Part shown: one piece after another, positions 31,890-41,782 of the stretch
How the letters are laid out: each line of letters opens with the position of its first letter
How positions within the stretch are numbered: the stretch's first letter is position 1
Assembly: GCF_001640025.1 (NCBI RefSeq)
Contig: NC_031673.1
Coordinates: 620,001 to 684,000 of the forward strand
DNA from: Sugiyamaella lignohabitans
Lineage: Eukaryota > Ascomycota > Dipodascomycetes > Dipodascales > Trichomonascaceae
Direction of reading: 5' to 3'
DNA length: 64,000 bases
Made by a program: the position numbers and the translations under genes
The notes under the pieces: model-generated
Told to the model about the DNA's origin: nothing
Databases searched by the model: none
Seen by the model: the letters and a program-made list of their open reading frames with translations, nothing else

Positions 31890-33791
31890 TTTTGTGGAAA
31901 TGTGTCTAGGGAAGATCAGCTTGGATCTATGTAAATAAATAAACATAACCTGCATCTCATGCATAGAGCGGCTTCTTCATTCATTTAACTTCAAACAAGT
32001 TTATATGATTTCGGAATTGTTTGACAAGTTGGATAAGATGGAAGAGAGGACGGCAAATACAAGATGAACAGTTTCAGATCAGATAGGACAGGCGTGTGAT
32101 TCTACCTGCTGTGGTATTTAGATGACGAAAGTCGGTATCAGTTATGTTCGAACACCTGCAACACATGATTCTTTTCGCTCTGGCAGCGCGGTACATGGCG
32201 AAACTCAAAATAGTTCTACGGGAGCTGGCAGATGCTGATATGCCCGTTAAAAGTCGCTGAATTGTTTTTGACGAAGCACATGGAATAATGCATTTCCGAT
32301 ATCGGACATGCGAATGGGCTACAAATTCTGCTGAAACTTTCCCACAAGTCAATTATCAGGATACATTAATTTCTCAGATTAAATATTTGTTTGTTATATC
32401 CAACGGTACAACAATATATTAATCATTAATATTACTACTGCTGATACAAAATAAGTCTTTTGGGATGAAAGGACTTGCTACCAAAACAGTTTCTACTATG
32501 AATCAATCCTGACATAATTTCTCTATAGTATCAAGTCCCTGTTGGATGATTTTTTTTAGGAACAGCTTTAAAACAACTGTGCAGGCATGTGTGGCTCAAG
32601 AGCTTAATGCGAAGATATGTTTTGTCTGTGAATTCCCTCTTTCTGGGCTACGTAGAAATATATGATATGACTCTCCCCCCCCCCCTTCTCCCCAAGAATT
32701 GCGATAGACTATTGGCAATCTGTCAATGGAAATATGGGACATAAAGTGATAGAGTGTTTCCGACTGGTCCAAGTTCCATATATATATGCTGACAAGGACT
32801 TGAGGTGAGCGAACTTGCTCTCAACTGTCTCGGCCATAGCACATGAAACTGTGCGATCTCATTTCCCAAGAAACCCACCATCTCGATTCGAATAAGAATG
32901 TCTGCCAACGAATCCTCAATCACCTAGGTATCTTCTTCTGTTCACTCTTCGTTATATATACCATTACATGTTTGGGAGTTGAAGCCACTTTTCAGACGTT
33001 ACTGAGATGAGGAGGCCGACTATAGCTGGGTCCTCAAGGCGAAAGCTTGTAACGGCTATAAACAACAGTGAGTAGAGATAACAGGCTATTGCTTTAATAG
33101 CTTTGAACTCGGGCACTCAAGCTATATTATCGCGATATCGACTCATCATGAACTAGGATATTCTTGAACAATAAAATTAGCGGCTATGTTCCTATTTTAA
33201 CTAAAGCTAGTTACAAATACAGGTATTTCGCTCTAAAGCTGTCATAGAATTATAATGACAGGAAAATACATTGAAATATTTACATACAGATACATAGAAT
33301 GACAAATGACATGTATATCCGAGTTATTTAGGGCGTCTATCACAGTTCAAAGGCCGAGGTGGTTAAATCACGCCACAAAGCAAAAAAAAAACCTTTTTAC
33401 AATTACCAGCCAGCTCATGGGCCAGCCCAGATTCAAACTTTCAAATGTTTGATCGCCGAGCGGGACTGGTCTTGAATTTTAATCGACCAGTTGATCAAGT
33501 GTACCTGCATGTACATGTAAAAGTACAGCGACCTGTAAGGGTCTCAGTTGTGTATCGCGGCTACGCGATGCGCGCTAGAGGAAGGCGTTAGAAGCTGCAT
33601 CCCTAGGACTAGAGTTGCGGTGCTGGCGTTGTCGTTATATCTGAATAGCAACAATTTTAAATTGAGAGCCACTGAATTTTGTACCTCGAATATACAATCG
33701 AATTGAATCAATTCAGTGAGAACCCGATAGTCAAACTTCATCTATATTTCAAATACTGTAGATAATTGCCACAAGCAGACGAATCTCACCA
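31890..33791. other. Gene-poor region between HSK3 and the PER33/POM33 gene
   Basis: About 1.9 kb with small frames of no recognisable kind (for example 92 codons on the minus strand at 32074-32352, rich in Arg/Ser/Cys). A run of 11 C lies at 32675-32685. I see no RNA gene, transposon or GC-rich repeat here. Confidence 0.4.
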
Positions 33792-34869
33792 ATGTCTGAT
33801 ACTACAAACGCACGGTCGCACTCCAGTTCACCCAATCCTGATTCTGGTACCGGTGGAGCCGCTGGCACCTCTTCTGGATCAGCACCCAGCTCTGCCTCGG
33901 GAATCAAGGGCATTGTCCCACCCAGTTTTCATAAATTCTTGGTAAGTCAAAGTCCAACTTAGGTCTTGTCGTTGTCGGAACGTTCCGCCCGCTTTTCCCC
34001 TTATCTGTACCCTTACTCTCTAACTGCAGGGTCTGAAAATTGAGCAAATTCTTCTAATCTCCTGCGAAGCAGGAGCTACGGGGTCTGGGGCAGAGCCCCA
34101 GCCGCCGGAGGTACAATTGTCATCTCTTTCAGTATCTAACTGTGATTAGAACATACAATTTGCGTGGTTCACAGGACACATTTTCGCATTTGCGGGGGCT
34201 CTGTTCTACTGTCTATCATCATTGAAGATTTTCAAGTCGCCCAGTTTCCCACGGTTCTGGTATAAAGAGGCCTATGTCGCCACTATTTTCACGTTCGGCA
34301 TCATTATCTTCACCACATACAAGAATAAGCGCGTGAGCCCCGAGGCGTTACTCCGTGATGATAATGTGCACTATCTGTTGGTTGCTGTGCTATGGTTGTT
34401 CTCCCCACCATACTTTGCTACTCTTGCACCATTCATGATTTTCTCGTTGTTCCACATTCTGACCTATACTCGGTCTTATATTCTGCCTAGTCTGGGATAT
34501 TCGAGCAGCTCGGCCATCTCTCTACAGATTCAATCGTTTATCAAGAACTATAACGATCTGTTTATGGCCTATGCCGCCAACTTTGAATTTGGTTTAGTGT
34601 TTTTACTCTTTTTCAAGTTCGTTACTTTCAGAAAGGGCACTACTTTCCCATTCCTCTTTTACATTGTCTTCATTAAGGCTCGTTATGACCAGTCTTACTA
34701 TATGAAGTCGGCTGTCAAGGCTTGGGAAGTTAAGATTGATAGTGTCTTTGCTAATCCCAATATCCCTGCTCCTCTCAAACAGGCGTGGGCTCAAGTCAAG
34801 GATGTCGTCAAACGTATTACTAGTGCTGTCACTATTGGCAAGCCCGTAGCTCCTAAGAAACACTCTTAA
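33792..34869 (+). CDS. PER33: Nuclear-pore/ER membrane protein, Pom33/Per33 (TMEM33) family
   Basis: A 289-residue membrane protein from exons 33792-33941 and 34150-34869, phase 0, joined as PPSFHKFL then NIQFAWFTGHIFAF. The intron (208 nt) has GTAAGT, CTAAC and a GATTAG acceptor; a later AG in CACAG would break the frame. QFAWFTGH is the family hallmark at the first membrane segment. Several hydrophobic segments follow (FYCLSSLKIF, YVATIFTFGIIIFTTY, LLVAVLWLFSPPYF, MIFSLFHILTY) with a C-terminal amphipathic region. Pom33 and Per33 shape ER and nuclear pore membranes in S. cerevisiae. Which of the two it represents is not decided, so the symbol stands for the family. The N terminus is Ser/Gly/Thr-rich. 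A GC-rich repeat fills about a quarter of the intron. Confidence 0.82.
34059..34111 (-). repeat. GC-rich palindromic repeat, copy 3 (inside the PER33 intron)
   Basis: A near-intact minus-orientation copy: hairpin CTCCTGCGAAGCAGGAG, CTACGGGGT, hairpin CTGGGGCAGAGCCCCAG and box CCGCCGGAGG. It lies between the donor and the branch site, about 55 bases from each functional 3' signal, and leaves both splice sites intact. Confidence 0.9.
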
Positions 34870-35486
34870 ATAACCCTACTAGGCATCGTGTACTACCTCA
34901 ATAAAATAACTCCTATTATTAGAGGGTGATTGTGCCTCCGGCTGCTAAGACTCTGCCATTGACTTGTCTTACCAGGTTTGTGAATGGATTGGGGTTATTC
35001 AACTGAATACAAGGACTTAGAGCCTCTTGCTAAATAGTTTATCGAGAATTTCACGGTCATGCAGGTAGATATATTTAGGTGCGTACTGGGAGCCAGATTG
35101 CAGTTATCGTACACATAAAATGCATGCTTGATGCATAGAAATTTTGCTAAATGGATCCTCAGTCATTTTCGTACAAAAAATATTAGTTTCTTTTCTTTTC
35201 TTTTATTTATCTAGTTTATTATCTGAAGAGACTATCTTAGCACCTACTACTGTCTTGTGATCTACTAGCCCCAACCTGGAATTTTCCACCTGCTTTTGAG
35301 CCTGGTTTGGTTGATAGAGTTGATAGAGACAGTCTTTGAACTTGTTAATCTGGACAGAAAAAAATCTGATCCACCAGTGACATACTCTGAATCTTTAGAC
35401 CCTGATTGAATATACTCTAATACTGTTGCTACTTTGAATTTAAGACCAGTAGCTCTTGTCTCATCAAAGAAACCCCACGTCAATAT

Positions 35487-35514
35487 CACGTGATAAGATG
35501 AAATTGTTCACGTG
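35487..35514. promoter_or_regulatory. Paired CACGTG E-boxes upstream of ADI1
   Basis: CACGTG at 35487-35492 and again at 35509-35514, starts 22 bases apart (about two helical turns), 96-123 bases before the ADI1 ATG. Cbf1 binds CACGTG and recruits Met4 at sulfur-amino-acid genes in yeasts. Methionine control of this methionine-salvage gene is a reasonable inference. Confidence 0.6.
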
Positions 35515-35533
35515 CAAGTGGAGGGAATCTGAT

Positions 35534-35541
35534 TATATATA
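35534..35541 (+). promoter_or_regulatory. TATA box of ADI1
   Basis: TATATATA, 69-76 bases before the ATG at 35610 and just downstream of the paired E-boxes. Confidence 0.5.
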
Positions 35542-35609
35542 GAAGTTGTCATAGGTCGGCTAGATTGAGAGTCGTGCAATACGGGACGAAGTTGTAACTG
35601 AATCAAACA

Positions 35610-36128
35610 ATGAAGATTTACTATCACGACGGACTTGAGGGTGATCAAAGACTGCGCCATGATTCTGGCAAAGAAGTGACTGTCGAAGAGCTTGACAAAT
35701 TGGCAGTCAAGGCATATCATTTCGATGACATTAAGGACGTCGACAAGTTGGCTGAAAGTCGCAACTATATTAACAGAGACGTTATTAATGTCAGTCCTGA
35801 AGCTCTGGGTGGAAAAGAATCATATGAAACCAAGATTAAGACTTTCTATACGGAACATCTACATGAAGACGAGGAAATTCGATATGTTCTTGACGGTGAA
35901 GGCTATTTTGATGTCCGTGACAAGTCAGATAGATGGATCAGATGTCTTCTTACAAAGGGTGATTTGTTGATTCTTCCTGCTGGTATCTACCATCGTTTTA
36001 CCACAGCTAGCAATGATTACATTCAAGCTATGAGACTCTTCCAGGCAGAGCCCAAGTGGATTCCTCACAATCGTCCATGCGACAATAACGAGTATAGAGT
36101 TGAATACGTCAAATCCATTAGCGTTTAG
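35610..36128 (+). CDS. ADI1: Acireductone dioxygenase (methionine salvage)
   Basis: A 172-residue cupin enzyme. It oxidises acireductone to the 2-keto acid precursor of methionine and formate in the methionine salvage pathway. The metal ligands are all present: His83, His85 and Glu89 in TEHLHEDEEIRY, and His128 in AGIYHRFT. Length is normal (179 in S. cerevisiae). No intron. The promoter has two CACGTG sites and a TATA box, which fits regulation by sulfur supply. Confidence 0.93.
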   Translation: MKIYYHDGLEGDQRLRHDSGKEVTVEELDKLAVKAYHFDDIKDVDKLAESRNYINRDVINVSPEALGGKESYETKIKTFYTEHLHEDEEIRYVLDGEGYFDVRDKSDRWIRCLLTKGDLLILPAGIYHRFTTASNDYIQAMRLFQAEPKWIPHNRPCDNNEYRVEYVKSISV

Positions 36129-36210
36129 CTCAATTAATTATTTGTTTTTCGAAAGCAAGCATAGTCGATACCAGTTAATTCGTTGGGCATGACTGTGTGT
36201 TAGCCAAACT

Positions 36211-36261
36211 GCATCGGCGGCTGGGGCTTTGCCCTAGAGCCGACATTTCCTCCCGCTGTGC
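36211..36261 (+). repeat. GC-rich palindromic repeat, copy 4 (decayed)
   Basis: A degraded plus-orientation copy 83 bases after the ADI1 stop: TCGGCGGCTGGGGCTTTGCC, then CTAGAGCCGA, then a broken tail TCCTCCCGCTGTGC. The order of parts matches the family, while both hairpins carry mismatches. Confidence 0.65.
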
Positions 36262-37417
36262 TATTGTCATACTTCGATTAATAGCATTGTAGACCGTTCA
36301 TGAGGAGGCCGTCCACTTCGCAACTCTACTGTTTTAGAGAAAAAGTGAGGGAAAGATTAGGTCATGTCTACAGTATGCGATTGATATACCTTGACAGAGG
36401 TGCTAGATAGTTATACTAGAACTGGCCAATATTGATGTTATGGGCGCCTCTGTCAAAGTTGTATAAAAGATAATAAAATTATAGCTTCGAGGAAGAACGA
36501 TTAAAGACTCAAGCCTCTTCAAAGAAAACTGACACTTCTGAAAGACAAAATATTGAATTTTGTCGACATCGGTCAAGAAAGTTGAACTTGAAGATTTCGA
36601 GGTCAGGTTTGTACTGAAAACCCACTAGTGTCTTTAGAACCTCCAAAAAAAGAACTACAAGTTAGATTGGGATGGAACACAATCATTGTACAAGCCCAAG
36701 TCTATCAACAAAAAAGTGTCATTTTTAAGCTGGGGTTTTCATTCAGATACTCTTCACGGCGCAAATTCTAATCTGTACATTCTACTACATCAAACAAGAC
36801 AAATTATCATAGATATTTCGTCCCATTGCTCATGCAGGGCCCCAATACTGAACTTTCAATGGAGATTCTTAACCTTTTCATGCAGATGATCTACGTTGCT
36901 TTGCATGTGAACGATGCAGGGCAGAGTTCGGATTTGCAGAGAATTATGCAGGGCAAAAGTTTAATATTTTCATTTCATGGGCCAGACTGGGCCCTAAATC
37001 CATGGGCTTGCAATATCAATCTGTGTATTTCATTAAACAACGTTATTAGATCCAAAAGGGGTCAACGATGGCTATGAACACAATAGGAAGAAGTGTATAC
37101 GAGAACTTTATTAAAGCCATAAATTAGATACATTCCCTAAGACAGAGCGATGGCCATTCTTATACATCTGGGGGTCTCTTGGGCCAAGTTTCTTATAAAA
37201 CATCAATACTTATACCGACAGTAGTGGGACGCTTGTTATTGAAGATAAATGAATAATTGGAGGCCCTTCCGTCGGGAACTTTATAACTATAGCTAAGTAT
37301 CCAGATATAGTAACATTTTTATACGTCACTTCTCAATGAATTGAATATTACCATGAGGGTAAAAAAAATTTAGCACTCTTAATCCCGACTGATCCCTGGA
37401 CTCACGAACTGGCACAT

Positions 37418-37440
37418 CCCCCCCCCCCCCCCCCCCCCCC
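37418..37440 (+). repeat. Poly(C) homopolymer, 23 bases
   Basis: A run of 23 C on the plus strand, interrupted by one T and then CCCCC. The length in an assembly is unreliable because such tracts slip during replication and sequencing. It lies 271 bases before the RPP1 ATG. Confidence 0.9.
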
Positions 37441-37532
37441 TCCCCCTTCACAACGAAGCCAGAGATTATCTAGACACTCTTATCTGGAAAGCCCCTGGAC
37501 ATATGCAGGGACCTAGGCACTAGCATTTCTAA

Positions 37533-37540
37533 TCACGTGA
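37533..37540. promoter_or_regulatory. TCACGTGA palindrome upstream of RPP1
   Basis: A Cbf1-type site 171 bases before the RPP1 start. In Candida albicans Cbf1 is one of the ribosomal protein gene regulators, so the placement is suggestive, although RPS16 and RPL9 here show no such site. Confidence 0.4.
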
Positions 37541-37710
37541 TACTTATCATCCAGAATTTGTGACTGTTTCCTATTCAGGTAATTTTTCAAAATGACACAG
37601 CCGCACCCACTCGCAAATTTCACTTCACGGCGAGGTAGAGCAGTTGAGTTTAGTAGTAACGACAATACAAAAAGTACATATCGAAGTACACCCAAATTAC
37701 ACAACACAAA

Positions 37711-38531
37711 ATGTCTGCTGAGTCTGCTGTTTCATACGCCTCCCTCATTTTGGCCGATGCCGAGATTGAGATTACTTCTGACAAGATCTTGGCTCTTACC
37801 AAGGCTGCTGGTGTCGAAGTTGAAGCCGTAAGTTTTGATTTTTGGTAGAATATGTTCGAACAGCAAGAGATTTCAGGCCCTCGACAAGGAATATAATGGG
37901 TTACGGTGGAATGCTGATTTTTCGCAGTGAATATGTGGTTTTTGAACGAACGATTTAGTACGAGAATTATTGTTAGAAAGCGACGAAATTACCACAAAGT
38001 TGATATACACGAATATGACGATTACGGAAATGTTTGCTGTTTGTATCCAAGTTATGGAGTTAGTGTCAACTTGAAGGTCATTATTATATTTGATACTTTT
38101 GATTAGACTTTTTGACGGGTGTTATCGAAGTCTGAATCTTTCGACTCAGAGAGTTATTATTTCTCCTTGCCATATCGACCCTGAACTCAACCTTACGAGA
38201 CGAAGTCGACATCGAGAATTAGTTCTTTGCGTGATTTCTCTATTGCTGTTCATTCAAACTTTTCTATTACAATATGGGGCCCAGTTTTTGGGCCTTCGCG
38301 TTACTTTCACACAATACTAACAAGTTTTAGGTCTGGGCCAAGGTTTTCGCCAAGGCTGTTGAGGGCAAGGACTTGAAGGAGATCCTCTCTAGCTTCTCCT
38401 CTGCTCCTGCTGCTGGTTCCGCTCCTGCTGCCGCTGCCGGTGGTGCTTCTGCTGACGCCGCCGTCGAGGAAGAGAAGGAAGAGGAGAAGGAAGAGTCCGA
38501 TGAAGATATGGGAATGGGTCTCTTTGACTAA
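37711..38531 (+). CDS. RPP1: Cytosolic 60S acidic ribosomal stalk protein P1
   Basis: A 105-residue P1-type stalk protein from exons 37711-37827 and 38331-38531, split at codon 39/40 in phase 0. The intron is 503 nt (GTAAGT, TACTAAC, TTTTAG), long for this window but usual for yeast ribosomal protein genes. The N-terminal dimerisation domain ([19 protein letters not shown]) is followed by an Ala/Gly hinge and the acidic tail that ends [12 protein letters not shown], which recruits elongation factors. P1 rather than P2 is indicated by the [11 protein letters not shown] start. Whether it corresponds to RPP1A or RPP1B is not decided. Confidence 0.93.
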
Positions 38532-38897
38532 ACAACACATTACTCAAAACGAACTGTATTTTGAAAATAATGAAAAGTAAATAAATTCTCATGATTCTTT
38601 AGATATCTAATTAGTTTTTTCCACAGGTGGCAGAGGCTCTGCCGAGACCTGTGGCTGAAGTAACGCTGGTAAAGCACTGCCACCAATACCAATATGTTAA
38701 CTTCACGACGAAAGGACTATTTGTAACTAGTCATTGTTAGTCCAACCATCACCCTAACAAATAATATAACTCAGCGTCATAGTTTAACATAGCGAGTATG
38801 TCTTACAAATTATTATAGACATCTATAAATAATGATGTTATGTATTAAGGTATAACACATAGTGGCAGTTTTGTTAATATATGAAATTAAAATATTG
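38532..38897. other. Convergent spacer between RPP1 and the secreted orphan
   Basis: About 366 bases, AT-rich apart from the nested hairpin at 38621-38654. No gene was seen. Confidence 0.4.
38621..38654. repeat. Nested hairpin after the RPP1 gene
   Basis: CCACAGGT (38621-38628) pairs with ACCTGTGG (38647-38654), and inside it GGCAGAG pairs with CTCTGCC. It is preceded by a T tract and lies 90 bases after the stop codon, where several GC-rich repeats lie beside other genes. It could be a decayed relative or a 3' processing structure. Confidence 0.5.
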
Positions 38898-39371
38898 TTA
38901 AATAACATGCTTTATATGTTCTGTTATCAAAATAGGTAAATGACATGTGGATACTGGGTAGTGTGTCACGTTAGTAGCCGAGGTATGTTGACTATGGGTG
39001 CTACTGAAGCCTAAAGGTCCTGTATACAAGCCACCAGCTATGAGTTGGTCTGCGGTTAGTTGATCATTAATGATACCTTCCATTAGAATGTTGTAATTTA
39101 ATTCTCCTCCATCGAATGATATTGCCGGCGATGTGTAGCTAGCAAGCTCGAGTAAACATCGGTATATTTGCCTATATTCTCTGTCATAAAACAAGTAACC
39201 AGTTGTGTTAACAACTACAAAAAGTCGTGACTCTTCTGATATAGCAAAATATAGATTTGTTTCAATTGCACTCAGACATTCAATTGCTACGTTTACAGCA
39301 GTTTTATTAAAGTCGAAGGCGTTGGAATATCGCAGATAGAATAGTGTTACTGTGAGTAAACATAGAAACAT
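38898..39371 (-). CDS. Small predicted secreted protein, no recognised family
   Basis: A 157-residue frame from the ATG at 39371 (the frame reaches 39377 but starts there with TTG). Residues 1-18 are a good signal peptide (MFLCLLTVTLFYLRYSNA). Three N-glycosylation sequons are present (NKT, NTT, NVT), and the mature part has three Cys and no second membrane segment. I recognise no domain. Coding looks plausible from the composition and signal peptide, but the codons are AT-rich and no intron or conserved motif supports it. Confidence 0.45.
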   Translation of the reverse strand: MFLCLLTVTLFYLRYSNAFDFNKTAVNVAIECLSAIETNLYFAISEESRLFVVVNTTGYLFYDREYRQIYRCLLELASYTSPAISFDGGELNYNILMEGIINDQLTADQLIAGGLYTGPLGFSSTHSQHTSATNVTHYPVSTCHLPILITEHIKHVI

Positions 39372-40187
39372 TCTCAAGTATAGTATGCTGTTAAGTTTAA
39401 ATAGATTGATAAATTGAAATTAAGATATTAAAACATGATTGTCAGGGGTGGCTTCCGAAGATGCAGGGCTGTTTGTCCGAGATATGCGGAATACTTTATG
39501 CATGTGGCATGCGAAACCATTATCTAGAGATAAGAGTTATCAGAATAACCAGGTTAACCTTTAAGATTCATATACACTTACCGTAAGATAAAGTTGTATG
39601 AAAGTCGGTTAAGTTCTGGGAGTAGTCGCACTTGAAGGAGGTTGAATAAGGATCAATTAATAGCAGTAACAGTAACAGATGTTTTGATATCTAAAGAATA
39701 AAACTAATTGAAAGAGCAAAATAGTACTTTTTATATAATAATTGAGAACAAGATGAAAAAGAAGAAAAGAATCTTTGAGAAGAAAATAAAGAAGAGAATG
39801 AGGCGAAATTATTAGATGAAACAAAACATAGGTCAAATGACCAAGGAGAAGCGAGTGTGAAACGAGCTAAGGCAGTAGTCGGTAGACGTCGGGGGATAAC
39901 GGATAAGCTATTGGGAAGCCGGAGTCGTGACATCTGGGGCGGAGCCCCTGCCGCCGGAGGCAGTAGCCGACCGCAGAGAGACTCAGGACAATGCAGCCCT
40001 AGATGATTTCCGTAATAGGAAGGTCATGCGTACATACCAGAACGGGCCCTTGGGACAGACTCAGGGTTATGCAGACCGCAGGTGCAGCGCCAAACAGGAT
40101 TAGGTCGTGAAAAGTTGGTTATACTATCTGAGGAGAGAGAACAAATCTTTGTCAGTTTCACCAAATTATATCACATATATCGACAAA
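39372..40187. other. Divergent spacer between the secreted orphan and RPS16
   Basis: About 816 bases that include the RPS16 promoter and one partial GC-rich repeat at 39919-39962. Small frames here (for example 39691-39933, minus) look like chance. Confidence 0.4.
39919..39962 (-). repeat. GC-rich palindromic repeat, copy 5 (tail lost)
   Basis: The core CTGGGGCGGAGCCCCTG and box CCGCCGGAGGC are intact in minus orientation, but the second hairpin is reduced to GGAGTCGTGACAT. It lies about 225 bases upstream of the RPS16 start. Confidence 0.75.
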
Positions 40188-41223
40188 ATGAGCTCTGAGA
40201 CCAAAGCCGTTGTTAAGCCTAGCGTCCAAGTGAGTACCATCAGAGATTGTAGAATTGGTAATCGAGATTATTTGAAATGAGAGATGAGAGATGAGAAGAT
40301 GATATTCGACGACGATGTCCACGAAAAGTTGTGGATACTTTTATCCGACTCTTGACCGACCTGAATGCGAGAAAGAAACTGGCTATGAATGAGCATCTAT
40401 TTTAAGTCTACGAGCAATAGTAGACGTTGTTAGGCTTTGATTTCAGTGTACCTTTTGCAATAAGTTTGCTATGAACTTTGGGAGGGCGCGAAGACGTTCA
40501 ATAGAGTTTGACTGATTGATGAACCCGACTACGACACTCGAGTAACGACTTTCATACGATTCCGAATTAGCCTTGAGAGTGTGCTATTTAAATAGCAAAT
40601 ATTGAGATTATCAAATCAACGGTGAGAAATCTCGACACATTCTCCACATACATCTCAGCCATTTGAAATGGGCACGAATCAGTTGTTTCAACAGCTTCTC
40701 GACTAACATACGTTCCTCGTTCTCTTTCTCGTCTCTTAATTTTCACAATCACTACCATTTCACAGACTATAACATACCTTCTACCCCCACCAACAAAATA
40801 CTAACATAATTCTAGACCTTCGGAAAGAAGAAGACCGCCACTGCCGTCGCCCACGTCAAGGCCGGTAAGGGTTTGATCAAGGTCAACGGTTCCCCCATCA
40901 CCCTTGTCCAACCCGAGCTCCTCAGATTCAAGGTCTACGAGCCCCTCCTCATTGTTGGTCTTGACAAGTTCGCCAACATCGACATCCGTGTCCGTGTCAC
41001 CGGTGGTGGTCACGTCTCTCAAGTTTACGCCATCAGACAAGCCATTGCCAAGGGTGTCGTCGCTTACCACCAAAAGTACGTTGACGAGCAATCCAAGAAC
41101 GAGCTCAAGAAGGCCTTCCTTGCTTACGACAGAACTTTGTTGATTGCCGACTCCAGACAATCTGAGCCCAAGAAGTTCGGTGGTCCAGGTGCCCGTGCCC
41201 GTTACCAAAAGTCTTACCGTTAA
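40188..41223 (+). CDS. RPS16: Cytosolic 40S ribosomal protein S16 (uS9)
   Basis: A 149-residue uS9 protein (143 in S. cerevisiae) from exons 40188-40229 ([14 protein letters not shown]) and 40816-41223 ([19 protein letters not shown]...). The 586-nt intron has donor GTGAGT, branch ATACTAAC and acceptor TCTAG, phase 0. The C terminus [14 protein letters not shown] is the universal uS9 tail that reaches the decoding centre. Codons are strongly biased to the preferred set (AAG, GTC, GCC, TTG), as expected for high expression. An early long intron is typical of yeast ribosomal protein genes. Confidence 0.95.
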
Positions 41224-41360
41224 ATTTTGTCTTACGAGTTTTCTTGTGTATATCTTTTTACGGTTGTTTTCTATGTTATGTATGCTCTCATGACTCGCGT
41301 CTAGCGGGTTAAAAACAAACTAAAATAATAAAAAGTAAAAATCAACTCTGGTTTGTGTCT

Positions 41361-41421
41361 GCCTCCGGCGGTTGGGGCTCCGCCCCAGACCCCGATGCTC
41401 CTCTCGCTTTGCTCGAGTCGT
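41361..41421 (+). repeat. GC-rich palindromic repeat, copy 6
   Basis: Box CCTCCGGCGG, hairpin TTGGGGCTCCGCCCCAG and linker ACCCCGATG, followed by the alternative tail CTCCTCTCGCTTTGCTCGAG. It starts 138 bases after the RPS16 stop. It is the only plus copy seen with this second type of tail. Confidence 0.9.
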
Positions 41422-41553
41422 TGCAAGGGGGGTGGTGTTTGTGCTGGGATTTACAGGGTCCAGGGTGTGTCAGGGTTCATGGGTCCAATAGCACTTCATA
41501 GTTGAAATTGATCACAAGAAAAAAAGTTTTTGTGGCTCCACCTTGCGTAACGA

Positions 41554-41610
41554 TTCGAGCGGAGCGAGAAGAGCAGCGGGGTCTGGGCGGAGCCCCAGCC
41601 GCCGGAGGCA
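41554..41610 (-). repeat. GC-rich palindromic repeat, copy 7
   Basis: Minus orientation with alternative tail TTCGAGCGGAGCGAGAAGAG, core GTCTGGGCGGAGCCCCAGCC (one G lost) and box GCCGGAGGC. With copy 6 it forms an inverted pair separated by about 130 bases. Confidence 0.9.
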
Positions 41611-41707
41611 CTGCAGGACCCCCCAAAACTCAGGGGGGCATCTGGACCCTGCGTCATGCACCAGCAAGTGCTGCTTGTTTACATGGCTTCTGTTTTGGGA
41701 TAGAGGG

Positions 41708-41715
41708 TATATAAA
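41708..41715 (+). promoter_or_regulatory. TATA box of the CxxC orphan gene
   Basis: TATATAAA, 68-75 bases before the ATG at 41783. Confidence 0.55.
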
Positions 41716-41782
41716 TCGGACTGGTGGTGTTTTGTTCAATTGTTACGTCTTTTACTGCTATTAAAGAACCTCAACTTAAAAG

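Larger units (their letters stand above)
34870..35609. other. Spacer and ADI1 promoter
   Basis: About 740 bases. The upstream half is AT-rich without a gene. The downstream end holds two CACGTG sites and a TATA element, listed separately. Confidence 0.4.
36262..37710. other. Gene-poor region upstream of RPP1
   Basis: About 1.45 kb with no convincing gene. It contains a 23-base C homopolymer at 37418-37440 followed by T and five more C, and a TCACGTGA palindrome at 37533-37540. Several scattered ATGCAGG words occur at 36830-36960 without a regular period. Confidence 0.45.
41224..41782. other. Spacer with two inverted GC-rich repeats and a TATA box
   Basis: About 560 bases between RPS16 and the CxxC orphan. 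It holds copy 6 (plus) and copy 7 (minus) of the repeat and a TATATAAA at 41708-41715. Confidence 0.6.

Noticed and set aside
32074..32352. 92-codon minus-strand frame rich in Arg, Ser and Cys
   Set aside because: No family, no signal peptide and no splice partner seen.
34173..34178. CACAG as acceptor of the PER33 intron
   Set aside because: It would leave the two exons in different phases and remove the conserved NIQFAW motif; the earlier ATTAG fits.
36830..36960. Repeated ATGCAGG words as a tandem repeat
   Set aside because: Irregular spacing and no shared flanks; not a repeat array.
40801..41208. Antisense 135-codon frame opposite RPS16
   Set aside because: A shadow of strongly biased ribosomal codons on the other strand.
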